Positions 55,099-63,316 of a stretch of DNA of 64,000 nt are shown here, one piece after another; positions within the stretch are counted from its first letter, which is position 1; every line of letters starts with the position of its first letter. The stretch comes from Streptococcus pneumoniae. GTDB taxonomy: Bacteria; Bacillota; Bacilli; Lactobacillales; Streptococcaceae. Location: the NCBI RefSeq assembly GCF_001457635.1, contig NZ_LN831051.1, forward strand, positions 310,001 to 374,000. The letters run 5' to 3'. A model generated the notes under the pieces. The model searched no databases and was not told the origin of the DNA. It saw nothing but the letters and a program-made list of their open reading frames with translations. The position numbers and the translations under genes are program-made.

Positions 55099-56265
55099 AT
55101 GAAAAAGCAATCACTCTTTTTTGTTCCAGGTATTATCCTGATTGGTGTTTCCTTGCGAACTCCTTTTACTGTTTTACCCATTATTTTGGGAAATATTTCG
55201 CAAGGTCTGGAGGTAGAAGTTAGTTCGCTTGGTGTCTTGACCAGCCTGCCTCTCCTTATGTTTACCCTCTTTTCACCATTTTCTACCCGACTGGCTCAGA
55301 AAATCGGCTTGGAGCATCTCTTCACCTACAGCCTCTTCTTCTTGACCATCGGCTCACTTATTCGACTAATCAATCTGCCCCTGCTCTATCTAGGAACCTT
55401 GATGGTTGGGGCAAGTGTCGCAGTCATCAATGTCCTGCTTCCTAGTCTTATCCAAGCCAATCAACCAAAGAAAATTGGTTTTCTGACCACCTTATATGTA
55501 ACGTCTATGGGGATTGCAACGGCTCTGGCTTCCTATCTAGCTGTGCCCATTACACAAGCCAGTTCTTGGAAAGGACTTATCCTCCTCCTCACGTTACTCT
55601 GTCTAGCAACTTTTTTGGTCTGGCTCCCAAATCACCGCTATAATCATAGACTAGCTCCACAAACCAAACAAAAAAGTCAAATAAAGGTCATGCGTAATAA
55701 ACAGGTTTGGGCAATTATTATCTTTTCAGGTTTTCAATCCTTGATCTTTTACACCGCCATGACCTGGTTACCTACCATGTCTATCCATGCAGGTCTATCC
55801 AGTCACGAAGCTGGCTTGCTGACTTCTATCTTATCTCTGATTAGCATTCCTTTTTCAATGACCATCCCAAGCCTGACAACCAGTTTATCTACTCGCAACC
55901 GTCAGCTCATGCTCACTCTGGTTTCACTAGCTGGTGTGGTCGGCATTTCCATGCTCTTTTTCCCAATCAATAATTTCATTTACTGGCTTGCCATCCATCT
56001 CCTCATCGGAACCGCAACCAGCGCCCTCTTCCCTTATCTCATGGTCAACTTTTCACTCAAGACAAGCGCCCCTGAAAAGACAGCCCAATTGTCCGGCCTA
56101 TCTCAAACAGGAGGCTATATCCTAGCAGCCTTTGGGCCAACCCTCTTTGGTTACAGTTTTGACCTATTCCACTCTTGGGTACCAGCTGTAGCTGCCCTCT
56201 TGCTCATCGATATCCTGATGACTGTGGCCCTCTTTACAGTGGACAGAGCGGATAAGATCCTTTAA
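55099..56265 (+). CDS. MFS transporter (CynX/NimT-like)
   Basis: A 388-residue permease with twelve hydrophobic segments. It starts MKKQSLFFVPGIILIGVSLR, and residues near segment 2-3 (LPLLMFTLFSPFSTRLA) match the CynX/NimT family, which moves cyanate, nitroimidazole-like drugs or other small anions. The substrate here is not known. It is a single gene divergent from the glycosyltransferase and ended by a terminator. Confidence 0.85.
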   Translation: MKKQSLFFVPGIILIGVSLRTPFTVLPIILGNISQGLEVEVSSLGVLTSLPLLMFTLFSPFSTRLAQKIGLEHLFTYSLFFLTIGSLIRLINLPLLYLGTLMVGASVAVINVLLPSLIQANQPKKIGFLTTLYVTSMGIATALASYLAVPITQASSWKGLILLLTLLCLATFLVWLPNHRYNHRLAPQTKQKSQIKVMRNKQVWAIIIFSGFQSLIFYTAMTWLPTMSIHAGLSSHEAGLLTSILSLISIPFSMTIPSLTTSLSTRNRQLMLTLVSLAGVVGISMLFFPINNFIYWLAIHLLIGTATSALFPYLMVNFSLKTSAPEKTAQLSGLSQTGGYILAAFGPTLFGYSFDLFHSWVPAVAALLLIDILMTVALFTVDRADKIL

Positions 56266-56289
56266 ACTTCTAGTTTTAGCTAGAAGTTT
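56264..56289 (+). terminator. Terminator of the MFS gene
   Basis: AAACTTCTAG pairs with CTAGAAGTTT around TTTTAG, followed by TTTT. It overlaps the last base of the stop codon. Confidence 0.85.
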
Positions 56290-56290
56290 T

Positions 56291-56314
56291 TTATATATAA
56301 AAATTTTACACATT
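56291..56314 (+). repeat. Direct repeat, left copy, flanking the PadR promoter
   Basis: TTATATATAAAAATTTTACA plus CATT. It differs at one base from the copy at 56363-56386. It ends 4 bases before the -35 box. Likely operator for the PadR regulator or another factor. Confidence 0.65.
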
Positions 56315-56318
56315 TCTC

Positions 56319-56347
56319 TTGACAGGGCTTTCTTTTAGATGTACAAT
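56319..56347 (+). promoter_or_regulatory. Promoter of the padR operon
   Basis: TTGACA (56319-56324), a 17-base spacer, TACAAT (56342-56347). It lies between the two 24-base direct repeats. Confidence 0.82.
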
Positions 56348-56362
56348 GTATATGTAGAAAAA

Positions 56363-56386
56363 TTATATATAAAAATCTTACACATT
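56363..56386 (+). repeat. Direct repeat, right copy, flanking the PadR promoter
   Basis: TTATATATAAAAATCTTACA plus CATT, just downstream of the transcription start and before the ribosome site AAAGGAGG. Position suits a repressor site. Confidence 0.65.
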
Positions 56387-56403
56387 AGAAAAGGAGGTTT
56401 CCC

Positions 56404-56730
56404 ATGTACTTTCCAACATCCTCTGCCTTGATTGAATTTCTCATCTTGGCCGTACTGGAGCAGGGTGATTCTTATGGTTATGAGATTAGCCAAACCATTA
56501 AGCTGATCGCTAATATCAAAGAATCCACACTCTATCCCATTCTCAAAAAATTGGAAGGCAATAGCTTTCTGACAACCTATTCTAGAGAGTTCCAAGGTCG
56601 CATGCGCAAATACTACTCCTTGACAAACGGTGGTATAGAGCAGCTCTTGACCCTAAAAGATGAATGGGCACTCTATACAGACACCATCAATGGCATCATA
56701 GAAGGGAGTATCCGCCATGACAAGAACTGA
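56404..56730 (+). CDS. PadR-family transcriptional regulator
   Basis: A 108-residue regulator. The winged helix has LIEFLILAVLEQGDSYGYEI and LYPILKKLE, then FQGRMRKYYSLTNGG, all typical of PadR. It is the first gene of a four-gene run with membrane and surface-adhesin-like genes, an arrangement seen for PadR/DUF1700/DUF4097 units that respond to envelope or antibiotic stress. It probably represses its own promoter through the 24-base direct repeats. Confidence 0.9.
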   Translation: MYFPTSSALIEFLILAVLEQGDSYGYEISQTIKLIANIKESTLYPILKKLEGNSFLTTYSREFQGRMRKYYSLTNGGIEQLLTLKDEWALYTDTINGIIEGSIRHDKN

Positions 56731-57310
56731 ATACCTGACTCAGCTAGAACTCTATCTCAAGAAACTACCTGAAGCTGACCGTATCGAAGCCATGGACTAT
56801 TTCAGAGAGCTCTTTGACGATGCTGGAGTCGAAGGAGAAGAAGAACTCATCGCTAGTTTGGGAACTCCCAAAGAAGCGGCCCACGAAGTTCTATCCAATC
56901 TTCTCGATAAAAAAATCAATGAAGCACCCGCTCAAAAAAATAACCGACAAATTTTACATATCGCCTTGTTAGCCCTCCTTGCAGCACCTATCGGCATTCC
57001 TCTGGGAATCGCCATCCTCGTGACCCTGTTCGCAATCCTTGTAGCCGCTTTGACTGTCATTCTGGCTTTCTTTGCAGTTTCCATACTGGGTATCATCGGC
57101 GGATTCCTATTTTTAGTTGAAAGTTTCACTGTCCTCGCCCAAGCCAAATCAGCCTTTATCTTGATTTTTGGTTCTGGTTTACTGGCTATCGGTGCTTCTT
57201 CGCTAGTTTTACTAGGCATTTCCTATGTAGCTCGCTTCTTCGGTCTACTCATTGTTCGCCTGGTACAATTTGTTCTTAAAAAAAGAAAGAGAGGTAACCA
57301 GCATGCGTAA
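56717..57310 (+). CDS. DUF1700 membrane protein
   Basis: A 197-residue protein. The N-terminal 60 residues (YLTQLELYLKKLPEADRIEA, ELIASLGTPKEAAHEVL) are the DUF1700 head, followed by four hydrophobic helices from residue 75 on. The start overlaps the padR stop by 14 bases, so translation is coupled. DUF1700 proteins are usually encoded with PadR regulators and DUF4097 proteins and are linked to envelope stress. Molecular function unknown. Confidence 0.85.
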   Translation: MTRTEYLTQLELYLKKLPEADRIEAMDYFRELFDDAGVEGEEELIASLGTPKEAAHEVLSNLLDKKINEAPAQKNNRQILHIALLALLAAPIGIPLGIAILVTLFAILVAALTVILAFFAVSILGIIGGFLFLVESFTVLAQAKSAFILIFGSGLLAIGASSLVLLGISYVARFFGLLIVRLVQFVLKKRKRGNQHA

Positions 57311-58214
57311 ATGGACAAAAGGATTTCTCATCTTTGGTGTGGTGACTACCGTTATCGGCTTTATCCTTCTTTTTGTAGGTATCCAATCTGACGGGATTAA
57401 AAGCCTACTTTCCATGTCCAAAGAACCTATCTATGATAGCCGTACGGAAAAGCTAACCTTTGGCAAGGAAGTCGAAAACCTAGAAATTACTCTCCACCAA
57501 CACGCGCTCACCATCACAGACTCTTTCGATGATCAAATCCACATTTCTTACCATCCATCTCTTTCTGCTCACCATGATCTTATCACCAATCAGAACGATA
57601 GAACTCTGAGTCTCACTGATAAGAAACTGTCTGAAACTCCGTTTCTCTCTTCTGGAATTGGTGGGATTCTTCATATCGCAAGTAGCTACTCTAGTCGTTT
57701 TGAAGAAGTTATTCTCCAGCTACCAAAAGGGAGAACTCTAAAAGGGATCAACATCTCAGCCAATCGCGGACAAACCACCATCATAAATGCTAGCCTTGAA
57801 AATGCGACCCTCAATACAAACAGCTATATCCTCCGAATTGAAGGAAGTCGTATCAAAAACAGTAAACTCACAACGCCCAATATCGTTAATATCTTTGATA
57901 CAGTTCTTACAGATAGTCAGCTAGAGTCAACAGAGAATCACTTCCACGCTGAAAATATCCAAGTCCATGGCAAGGTTGAACTGACTGCCAAAGATTATCT
58001 CAGAATCATCCTAAACCAGAAAGAAAGCCAACGAATTAACTGGGACATCTCAAGCAACTATGGTTCTATCTTCCAATTCACAAGAGAAAAGCCTGAATCA
58101 AGAGGTACGGAATTAAGCAACCCTTACAAAACTGAAAAAACCGATGTCAAGGATCAACTCATTGCGAGATCTGATGATAATATTGATCTAATATCCACAC
58201 CAAGCAGACGTTGA
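57303..58214 (+). CDS. DUF4097-type beta-helix surface/membrane protein
   Basis: A 303-residue protein. One N-terminal helix (FLIFGVVTTVIGFILLFVG) anchors a beta-rich domain (LTFGKEVENLEITLHQ, ANRGQTTIINASLENATLN), the DUF4097 fold of repeated short strands. The start at 57303 overlaps the previous gene by 8 bases and follows AGAGG. It should face outside or lie on the membrane. It acts with the DUF1700 protein, by context. Confidence 0.8.
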   Translation: MRKWTKGFLIFGVVTTVIGFILLFVGIQSDGIKSLLSMSKEPIYDSRTEKLTFGKEVENLEITLHQHALTITDSFDDQIHISYHPSLSAHHDLITNQNDRTLSLTDKKLSETPFLSSGIGGILHIASSYSSRFEEVILQLPKGRTLKGINISANRGQTTIINASLENATLNTNSYILRIEGSRIKNSKLTTPNIVNIFDTVLTDSQLESTENHFHAENIQVHGKVELTAKDYLRIILNQKESQRINWDISSNYGSIFQFTREKPESRGTELSNPYKTEKTDVKDQLIARSDDNIDLISTPSRR

Positions 58215-58239
58215 CAAAAACGCTTACATCTGCTACTAT
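58211..58239 (+). promoter_or_regulatory. Promoter upstream of the 58277 gene, cre-like spacer
   Basis: TTGACA, 17 bases, TACTAT. The spacer contains AAAACGCTTACA, matching the right half of a CcpA site but with two mismatches in the left half. It starts within the last codon of the DUF4097 gene. Confidence 0.65.
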
Positions 58240-58276
58240 GGAAGCATATTTATCTAACTAAAAAGGAGGTTCTACC

Positions 58277-59341
58277 ATGAAACAAGAATGGTTTGAAAGT
58301 AATGATTTTGTAAAAACAACAAGCAAGAACAAGCCTGAAGAGCAAGCTCAAGAGGTTGCAGACAAGGCTGAAGAAACGATAGCCGATCTCGATACACCAA
58401 TTGAAAAAAATACTCAGTTAGAGGAGGAAGTCCCTCAAGCTGAAGTCGAATTGGAAAGCCAGCAAGAAGAGAAAATTGAAGCTCCTGAAGACAGTGAAGC
58501 GAGAACAGAAATAGAAGAAAAGAAGGCATCTAATTCTACTGAAGAAGAGCCAGACCTTTCTAAAGAAACAGAAAAAGTCACTATAGCTGAAGAGAGCCAA
58601 GAAGCTCTTCCTCAGCAAAAAGCAACCACGAAAGAGCCACTTCTTATCAGTAAATCTTTAGAAAGTCCTTATATCCCCGACCAAGCTCCAAAATCTAGGG
58701 ATAAATGGAAAGAGCAAGTGCTTGATTTTTGGTCTTGGCTAGTGGAAGCGATCAAATCTCCTACAAGTAAGTTGGAAACAAGTATCACACACAGTTACAC
58801 AGCCTTTCTCTTGCTCATTCTGTTTTCTGCATCTTCCTTTTTCTTTAGTATCTATCACATCAAACATGCTTACTATGGACATATAGCAAGCATTAACAGT
58901 CGCTTCCCTGAGCAGCTAGCTCCTTTAACTCTTTTTTCTATCATCTCTATCCTAGTAGCGACAACACTCTTCTTCTTTTCATTCCTCTTGGGTAGTTTCG
59001 TTGTGAGACGATTTATCCACCAGGAAAAGGACTGGACGCTAGACAAGGTTCTCCAACAATATAGTCAACTCTTAGCAATTCCAATCTTCCTCACTGCTAT
59101 TGCTAGTTTCTTTGCTTTCTTTGATAGCCTACGATTTACAGCCCTCTTGTGTGTGATTAGCATTGGAATCATTCTGCTTGCCAGTCTCCATATCATTACA
59201 AGACCAAGTCAAGCAAGTGAAACCGACTCCTTCTATCAATTATTCTTGTCTGTCCTTGTGAACGGAGTTATTATCCTCCTCTTCTTTGTAGCTGAAGTGG
59301 CACTGATTGGAGATTATCTTCGTATCTTGGCCTTTCTTTAA
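58277..59341 (+). CDS. Membrane protein with acidic disordered N-terminus
   Basis: A 354-residue protein. Residues 1-130 are very rich in Glu, Lys, Ala and Gln with no predicted fold. Residues 170-354 hold five hydrophobic helices (AFLLLILFSASSFFFSIYHI and others) and resemble streptococcal YIP1/DUF6574-like proteins. Ribosome site AAAGGAGG. It has its own promoter, though it may also be read from the PadR operon. Function unknown. Confidence 0.72.
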   Translation: MKQEWFESNDFVKTTSKNKPEEQAQEVADKAEETIADLDTPIEKNTQLEEEVPQAEVELESQQEEKIEAPEDSEARTEIEEKKASNSTEEEPDLSKETEKVTIAEESQEALPQQKATTKEPLLISKSLESPYIPDQAPKSRDKWKEQVLDFWSWLVEAIKSPTSKLETSITHSYTAFLLLILFSASSFFFSIYHIKHAYYGHIASINSRFPEQLAPLTLFSIISILVATTLFFFSFLLGSFVVRRFIHQEKDWTLDKVLQQYSQLLAIPIFLTAIASFFAFFDSLRFTALLCVISIGIILLASLHIITRPSQASETDSFYQLFLSVLVNGVIILLFFVAEVALIGDYLRILAFL

Positions 59342-59346
59342 ACTTC

Positions 59347-59450
59347 ATACTCTTCGAAAATCAAATTCAAACCACGTCAGCTTCGCCTTACCGTACTCAA
59401 GTACAGCCTGCGGCTAGCTTCCTAGTTTGCTCTTTGATTTTCATTGAGTA
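59347..59450 (-). repeat. Short BOX element without full boxB, inverted
   Basis: On the minus strand it starts ACTCAATGAAAATCAAAGAG, and ends GATTTTCGAAGAGTAT. Only boxA and boxC are present. Confidence 0.88.
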
Positions 59451-59452
59451 GC

Positions 59453-59480
59453 AATCCTGTCTTTCATGGCAGGATTTTTC
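59453..59480 (+). terminator. Terminator downstream of the 58277 gene
   Basis: ATCCTG pairs with CAGGAT around a 10-base loop, followed by TTTTTC. The BOX element lies between it and the stop codon. Confidence 0.75.
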
Positions 59481-59517
59481 TATTTCAAAAAAGCAAGTCG
59501 ATTGACCTGCTTCTGCT

Positions 59518-60378
59518 TTACTCTTCTTGTGCTAATGCTTTAAAATCTTTGTCTAATATGGGTTGCACTTCTATTTGATTGGCGTCTAGTTGGTGGTAAA
59601 AAGATAGGGGTAATACCTCTAAGAATTTTGCATAGTCCAAGCGGGCAATGGCTTCATAGTCTTCTGGTTTAGAGCCATCTCCTGTGATTTGAACCAAGTC
59701 AATCTCCCACTGCACTTCCTTATCCACCAATTGCTCAATATAGGCTGCAGGAACAAACGGTTCTCTCGGTAAAACTGTCTTGACTCCTTGAGCTAGATGG
59801 TAAACGCCATGCACTTTTCCTTCTCCATCCTGATAGAAGGAAACTCTCGCAAAGTAGGCATCTGTCTCTTGAACCGCACGCACACGCGCTTCAAACTGAG
59901 CCAAGCCATCTGCCTCTAAAAAGCTTTTCAAGTTCTCACGACTAAAGAAAATAGGATTAAAAATTCCTTGGCAAATCGTAAAACGAGCTACAGGGTCTGC
60001 TAGATAGGCTTGAATACTTGCTTGGAAATAAGCTTCAAAATCAAAACCATCTAGCCCTTCAATATCAGTCCCTGTATAAGCAAGCAAAGCATCTAAAAAT
60101 GACTTGATAATCTGCCAGTCTGTCTTTGTTAGTAGGTCAGGAAGATCGACACGGTAAGCCTTTTGACCATCAGCATAACTGACCTTAAAAAGAAATTGTG
60201 ATTGCCCCACTATCGCACACTCAATATACTCGAGACGATTAAGAGGCTGACGGAGATAGACTACATCATAGCTATGTGACTCCAAACCGTCTAGCAAGGC
60301 CAAGATCGACTTGGCATTCAAAATCTCTTGTTCTCCTAAAATGCTCTGTTTATTTGGAATAAAAAATGTTTTTGCCAT
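59518..60378 (-). CDS. Conserved hypothetical protein under a CcpA site
   Basis: A 286-residue protein starting MAKTFFIPNKQSILGEQEIL. It has no signal peptide or membrane helix and no motif I can name; the sequence is evenly mixed with acidic patches. The ATG at 60378 follows AAAGGAG. An exact cre site lies between the -10 box and the start, so expression should drop in glucose. It may be a cytoplasmic enzyme or regulator in carbon metabolism, but this rests on the site alone. Confidence 0.7.
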   Translation of the reverse strand: MAKTFFIPNKQSILGEQEILNAKSILALLDGLESHSYDVVYLRQPLNRLEYIECAIVGQSQFLFKVSYADGQKAYRVDLPDLLTKTDWQIIKSFLDALLAYTGTDIEGLDGFDFEAYFQASIQAYLADPVARFTICQGIFNPIFFSRENLKSFLEADGLAQFEARVRAVQETDAYFARVSFYQDGEGKVHGVYHLAQGVKTVLPREPFVPAAYIEQLVDKEVQWEIDLVQITGDGSKPEDYEAIARLDYAKFLEVLPLSFYHQLDANQIEVQPILDKDFKALAQEE

Positions 60379-60390
60379 AACTGGACTCCT

Positions 60391-60414
60391 TTGAAATCGT
60401 TTACATACAGTATA
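60391..60414 (-). promoter_or_regulatory. CcpA cre site overlapping the promoter of the 59518-60378 gene
   Basis: TTGAAATCGTTTACA (60391-60405) fits WTGNAANCGNWNNCW at every position. The -10 box TATACT (60414-60409 on the minus strand) is just upstream, so CcpA binding there would block transcription. Confidence 0.75.
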
Positions 60415-60471
60415 CCTTATTTTTCTGAAAGATACAGAAACAAACTTTAGATTTTTGAGTACAAAGCATAG

Positions 60472-60495
60472 AAAAACAGCCCCTGAGGACTGTTT
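60472..60495 (-). terminator. Terminator of trhO
   Basis: AAACAG pairs with CTGTTT, extended by CC/GG, and on the minus strand TTTTTC follows directly. It lies 5 bases past the stop. Confidence 0.7.
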
Positions 60496-60499
60496 GATC

Positions 60500-61486
60500 T
60501 TATACAGTAGCTGCTTGATCCAAGCTTTCACCGATAGCGGCTAGGCGCTCAATCACTTCAGCTTGTGTCAATTCATTTTTTGAAACATAGCGGTTACGTG
60601 GGTGAACACGGCACTCGTGTGAGCATCCACGAAGGTACTTGTCTTCATTTTCTTCTGATGTCAAGATACGACGGTTACAGAATGGATTTCCACAGTTGAC
60701 ATAACGTTCACATGGTGTTCCATCAAACCAGTCTTTCCCTACGATAGTTGGGTTGACATGGTTGACATCAACGGCAATACGCTCGTCAAAGACGTACATT
60801 TTCCCATCCCAAAGCTCACCTTGAACTTCTGGGTCTTTACCGTAAGTTGCGATTCCTCCGTGCAATTGGCCGACATCTTTGTAACCTTCACGAACCATCC
60901 AGCCTGAGAATTTCTCACAGCGAACGCCACCTGTACAGTAAACCACGACACGCTTGTCCATGAATTTTTCCTTGTTATCACGGACCCATTGTGGTAACTC
61001 ACGGAAGTTGCGAATATCTGGGCGAATAGCCCCACGGAAATGTCCTAGGTCATACTCATAATCATTACGTGTGTCAAGGACAACGGTATCTTTATCAAGA
61101 AGCGCTTCTTTGAACTCTTTTGGAGACAAGTAAGCACCTGTTGTTTCAAGTGGGTTGATGTCATTGTCAAAGTCGTTGTCTTCCAAACCAAGGTGGACAA
61201 TTTCTTTCTTGTAGCGAACAAACATCTTCTTGAAGGCTTGTTCACTTTCTTCGTCAATCTTGAACCAGAGTTCTTCCATTCCTGGAAGGCTGTGAACGTA
61301 GTCCATGTATTTTTGAGTTGTTTCATAGTCACCTGAAACTGTTCCGTTAATTCCCTCGTCAGCGACTAGGATACGGCCTTTAAGACCGATTGATTTACAG
61401 AAAGCCAAGTGGTCTGCAGCAAATTGCTCTGCATTTTCAATTGGAGTATAAAGGTAGTAAAGTAAGACACGAATATCTTTTGCCAT
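60500..61486 (-). CDS. trhO: tRNA uridine 5-hydroxylase TrhO (rhodanese family, UPF0176)
   Basis: A 328-residue protein. The N-terminal acylphosphatase-like domain ([11 protein letters not shown]) is followed by a rhodanese domain with the active-site loop [12 protein letters not shown] near residue 180. The C-terminal part has a Cys-rich zinc-like site ([15 protein letters not shown]). It uses prephenate-derived or oxygen-dependent chemistry to make 5-hydroxyuridine in tRNA. Length is normal. It is a single gene. Confidence 0.92.
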   Translation of the reverse strand: MAKDIRVLLYYLYTPIENAEQFAADHLAFCKSIGLKGRILVADEGINGTVSGDYETTQKYMDYVHSLPGMEELWFKIDEESEQAFKKMFVRYKKEIVHLGLEDNDFDNDINPLETTGAYLSPKEFKEALLDKDTVVLDTRNDYEYDLGHFRGAIRPDIRNFRELPQWVRDNKEKFMDKRVVVYCTGGVRCEKFSGWMVREGYKDVGQLHGGIATYGKDPEVQGELWDGKMYVFDERIAVDVNHVNPTIVGKDWFDGTPCERYVNCGNPFCNRRILTSEENEDKYLRGCSHECRVHPRNRYVSKNELTQAEVIERLAAIGESLDQAATV

Positions 61487-61663
61487 AAGATTTGTTCTCT
61501 TTTCTATTCTTAAATTTTCTAAATTTTTTATTTATCTACACTAGTATACCTGCTTGAGAAAACGAATGCAATTTATTTGACTGGAAATTGTAGAGGGTTC
61601 TCGAAATTTCCTGAATGGTTAAAATAAGGACAAGAGAAAACATGGATATCTATATCCTTGTGC

Positions 61664-61708
61664 CAAAAAAACCACTGTCTCCCCCAGACCAACCTGAGGA
61701 AAGCAGTG
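61664..61708 (-). terminator. Terminator of the sugar-binding lipoprotein gene
   Basis: CACTG and CAGTG plus inner CCTCAGG/CCCAG arms form a stem on the minus strand, followed by GTTTTTTTGG. It lies about 50 bases past the stop. Confidence 0.55.
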
Positions 61709-61757
61709 ATTCTTATTTTAGGAGTTAGGAATGAATACACGAAATCAATTTAGCTGA

Positions 61758-63233
61758 TTATTTTTTGTTTTTCAAGAATTCATCGTATTGTTTTTGCATT
61801 TCGTTCAATACTTTTTCGTAGGCACCTTCAGATTTCAATTTTTCCATCAATTCTGGAATCGCTTTATCTGGGTCTACAGTACCAGTGTTGATAGCTGTAT
61901 CAAATTGTTGCATTGTGTTAGCAATAGCTGAGATTTCAGATTTCACATTGTCAGTATTGAAGATAAATCCAAGCGCTGGAGATTCTTTAGCTTCTGCCAA
62001 TTCTTTCTTAGAATTTTCGATTTGTTGGTCTGTAACGTTTTCGTTGATGTAAAGGATCCAGTTGTTACCAGTGTTCCATCCACCCATGTGAGTGTTTCCT
62101 TTGTAGCCATCAAGAACGCGAACACGGTTTTCTTTACCTTCAATTTTTTCCCAGTTCTTGCCTTCTGGACCGTAAACAAGACCGTTCAAGAGTTCTGGAT
62201 TCGTATTCAAGAGGTTCAAGATTTCCATTGATTTTTCTTTGTTCTTAGAGTTGTTTGAGATGACAAAGTTAGCAACTTGTGTTGTTTGGTTTTTCTTGAT
62301 GAAGTTAGTAATTGGTTTGATTTGGATATCTTTGTTGGCAACACGTGAAAGCAAGCTGTTACCGTAGTCAGCTGGTCCTACTGTTTCTTCACGAACGAAC
62401 CAAGTATCTTGTTGAAGGTCAAAGGAAGTATCGCTTGTTGCGACGTCTTTTGGAATGTAGCCAGCTTCATAGAATTTGTGAAGAGTCTTCAAGTGTTCTT
62501 TGAAACGAGGCACTTCGTAACGGTTTACAACTTTAGTAGTATCGCCTTCAAGGTCGATAACGAATGGAAGACCGTTTGCTACTGGGTAGTCAAAGTTATC
62601 AGATGGGATGAAAACTTTACCAATAGCAAATGGTACTACGTCTGGAGCTTTTTCTTTAATTTGTTTCAAGACTGGCTCAAGAGTTTCGTAAGAAGTAACA
62701 CCTGAAATATCGATACCATATTTAGCAAGGAGAGTTCCGTTGAAGGCAAAGTTTTGAGATGATGCAACGTTGGCTGCAACTGGAACAGCGTAAATCTTAC
62801 CATTTACAGTATTACCCTTGATGTAAGCTGGGTCAAGTGCTTTGTAAAGGTCTTTACCTTCTTTTTTGTACAATTCTGTCAAGTCAGCGTAAGCACCTTT
62901 TTGAGCATTTACAATATAGTTATCTGCAAAGGCAATATCATAGTTTTCACCAGATGATGTGATAACTGACATTTTCTTACCATAGTCACCCCAGCCAAGG
63001 TATTGGATATCCAATTTGGCACCAACTTTTTCTTCAATGATTTTGTTGGCATTTGCTAACAATTCATCCAAGTTGTCTGGTTTGTCACCGATTTGGTACA
63101 TTTTGATAACAGGTTTGTCACCTGAATCAGCAGCTTTTTTGCTGTTACCTGTCAAGTTGCCACAAGCAGCAAGACCTGCAGCCAAAGCGACTACACTAGC
63201 AGATGCAAAAGCATATTTTTTCCAGTTTTTCAT
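61758..63233 (-). CDS. Carbohydrate ABC transporter substrate-binding lipoprotein
   Basis: A 491-residue family 1-type binding protein. The ATG at 63233 gives MKNWKKYAFASASVVALAAG and a lipobox LAAC near residue 23. The mature part includes YQIGDKPDNLDELL and LDIQYLGWGDYGKKMSV, and the C-terminal region fits the DUF3502 type. It is the counterpart of SP_0092, thought to bind an oligosaccharide. The permease gene upstream (63317 on) belongs to the same operon; no ATPase is here, so MsmK probably serves it. Confidence 0.88.
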   Translation of the reverse strand: MKNWKKYAFASASVVALAAGLAACGNLTGNSKKAADSGDKPVIKMYQIGDKPDNLDELLANANKIIEEKVGAKLDIQYLGWGDYGKKMSVITSSGENYDIAFADNYIVNAQKGAYADLTELYKKEGKDLYKALDPAYIKGNTVNGKIYAVPVAANVASSQNFAFNGTLLAKYGIDISGVTSYETLEPVLKQIKEKAPDVVPFAIGKVFIPSDNFDYPVANGLPFVIDLEGDTTKVVNRYEVPRFKEHLKTLHKFYEAGYIPKDVATSDTSFDLQQDTWFVREETVGPADYGNSLLSRVANKDIQIKPITNFIKKNQTTQVANFVISNNSKNKEKSMEILNLLNTNPELLNGLVYGPEGKNWEKIEGKENRVRVLDGYKGNTHMGGWNTGNNWILYINENVTDQQIENSKKELAEAKESPALGFIFNTDNVKSEISAIANTMQQFDTAINTGTVDPDKAIPELMEKLKSEGAYEKVLNEMQKQYDEFLKNKK

Positions 63234-63316
63234 GATAAAAACTCCTTTTTTTATTTTTAAACTTATAAACAATGTAATGATCTTAACTTCACGCAAGGGA
63301 AGTTTGGAAACAAGTG

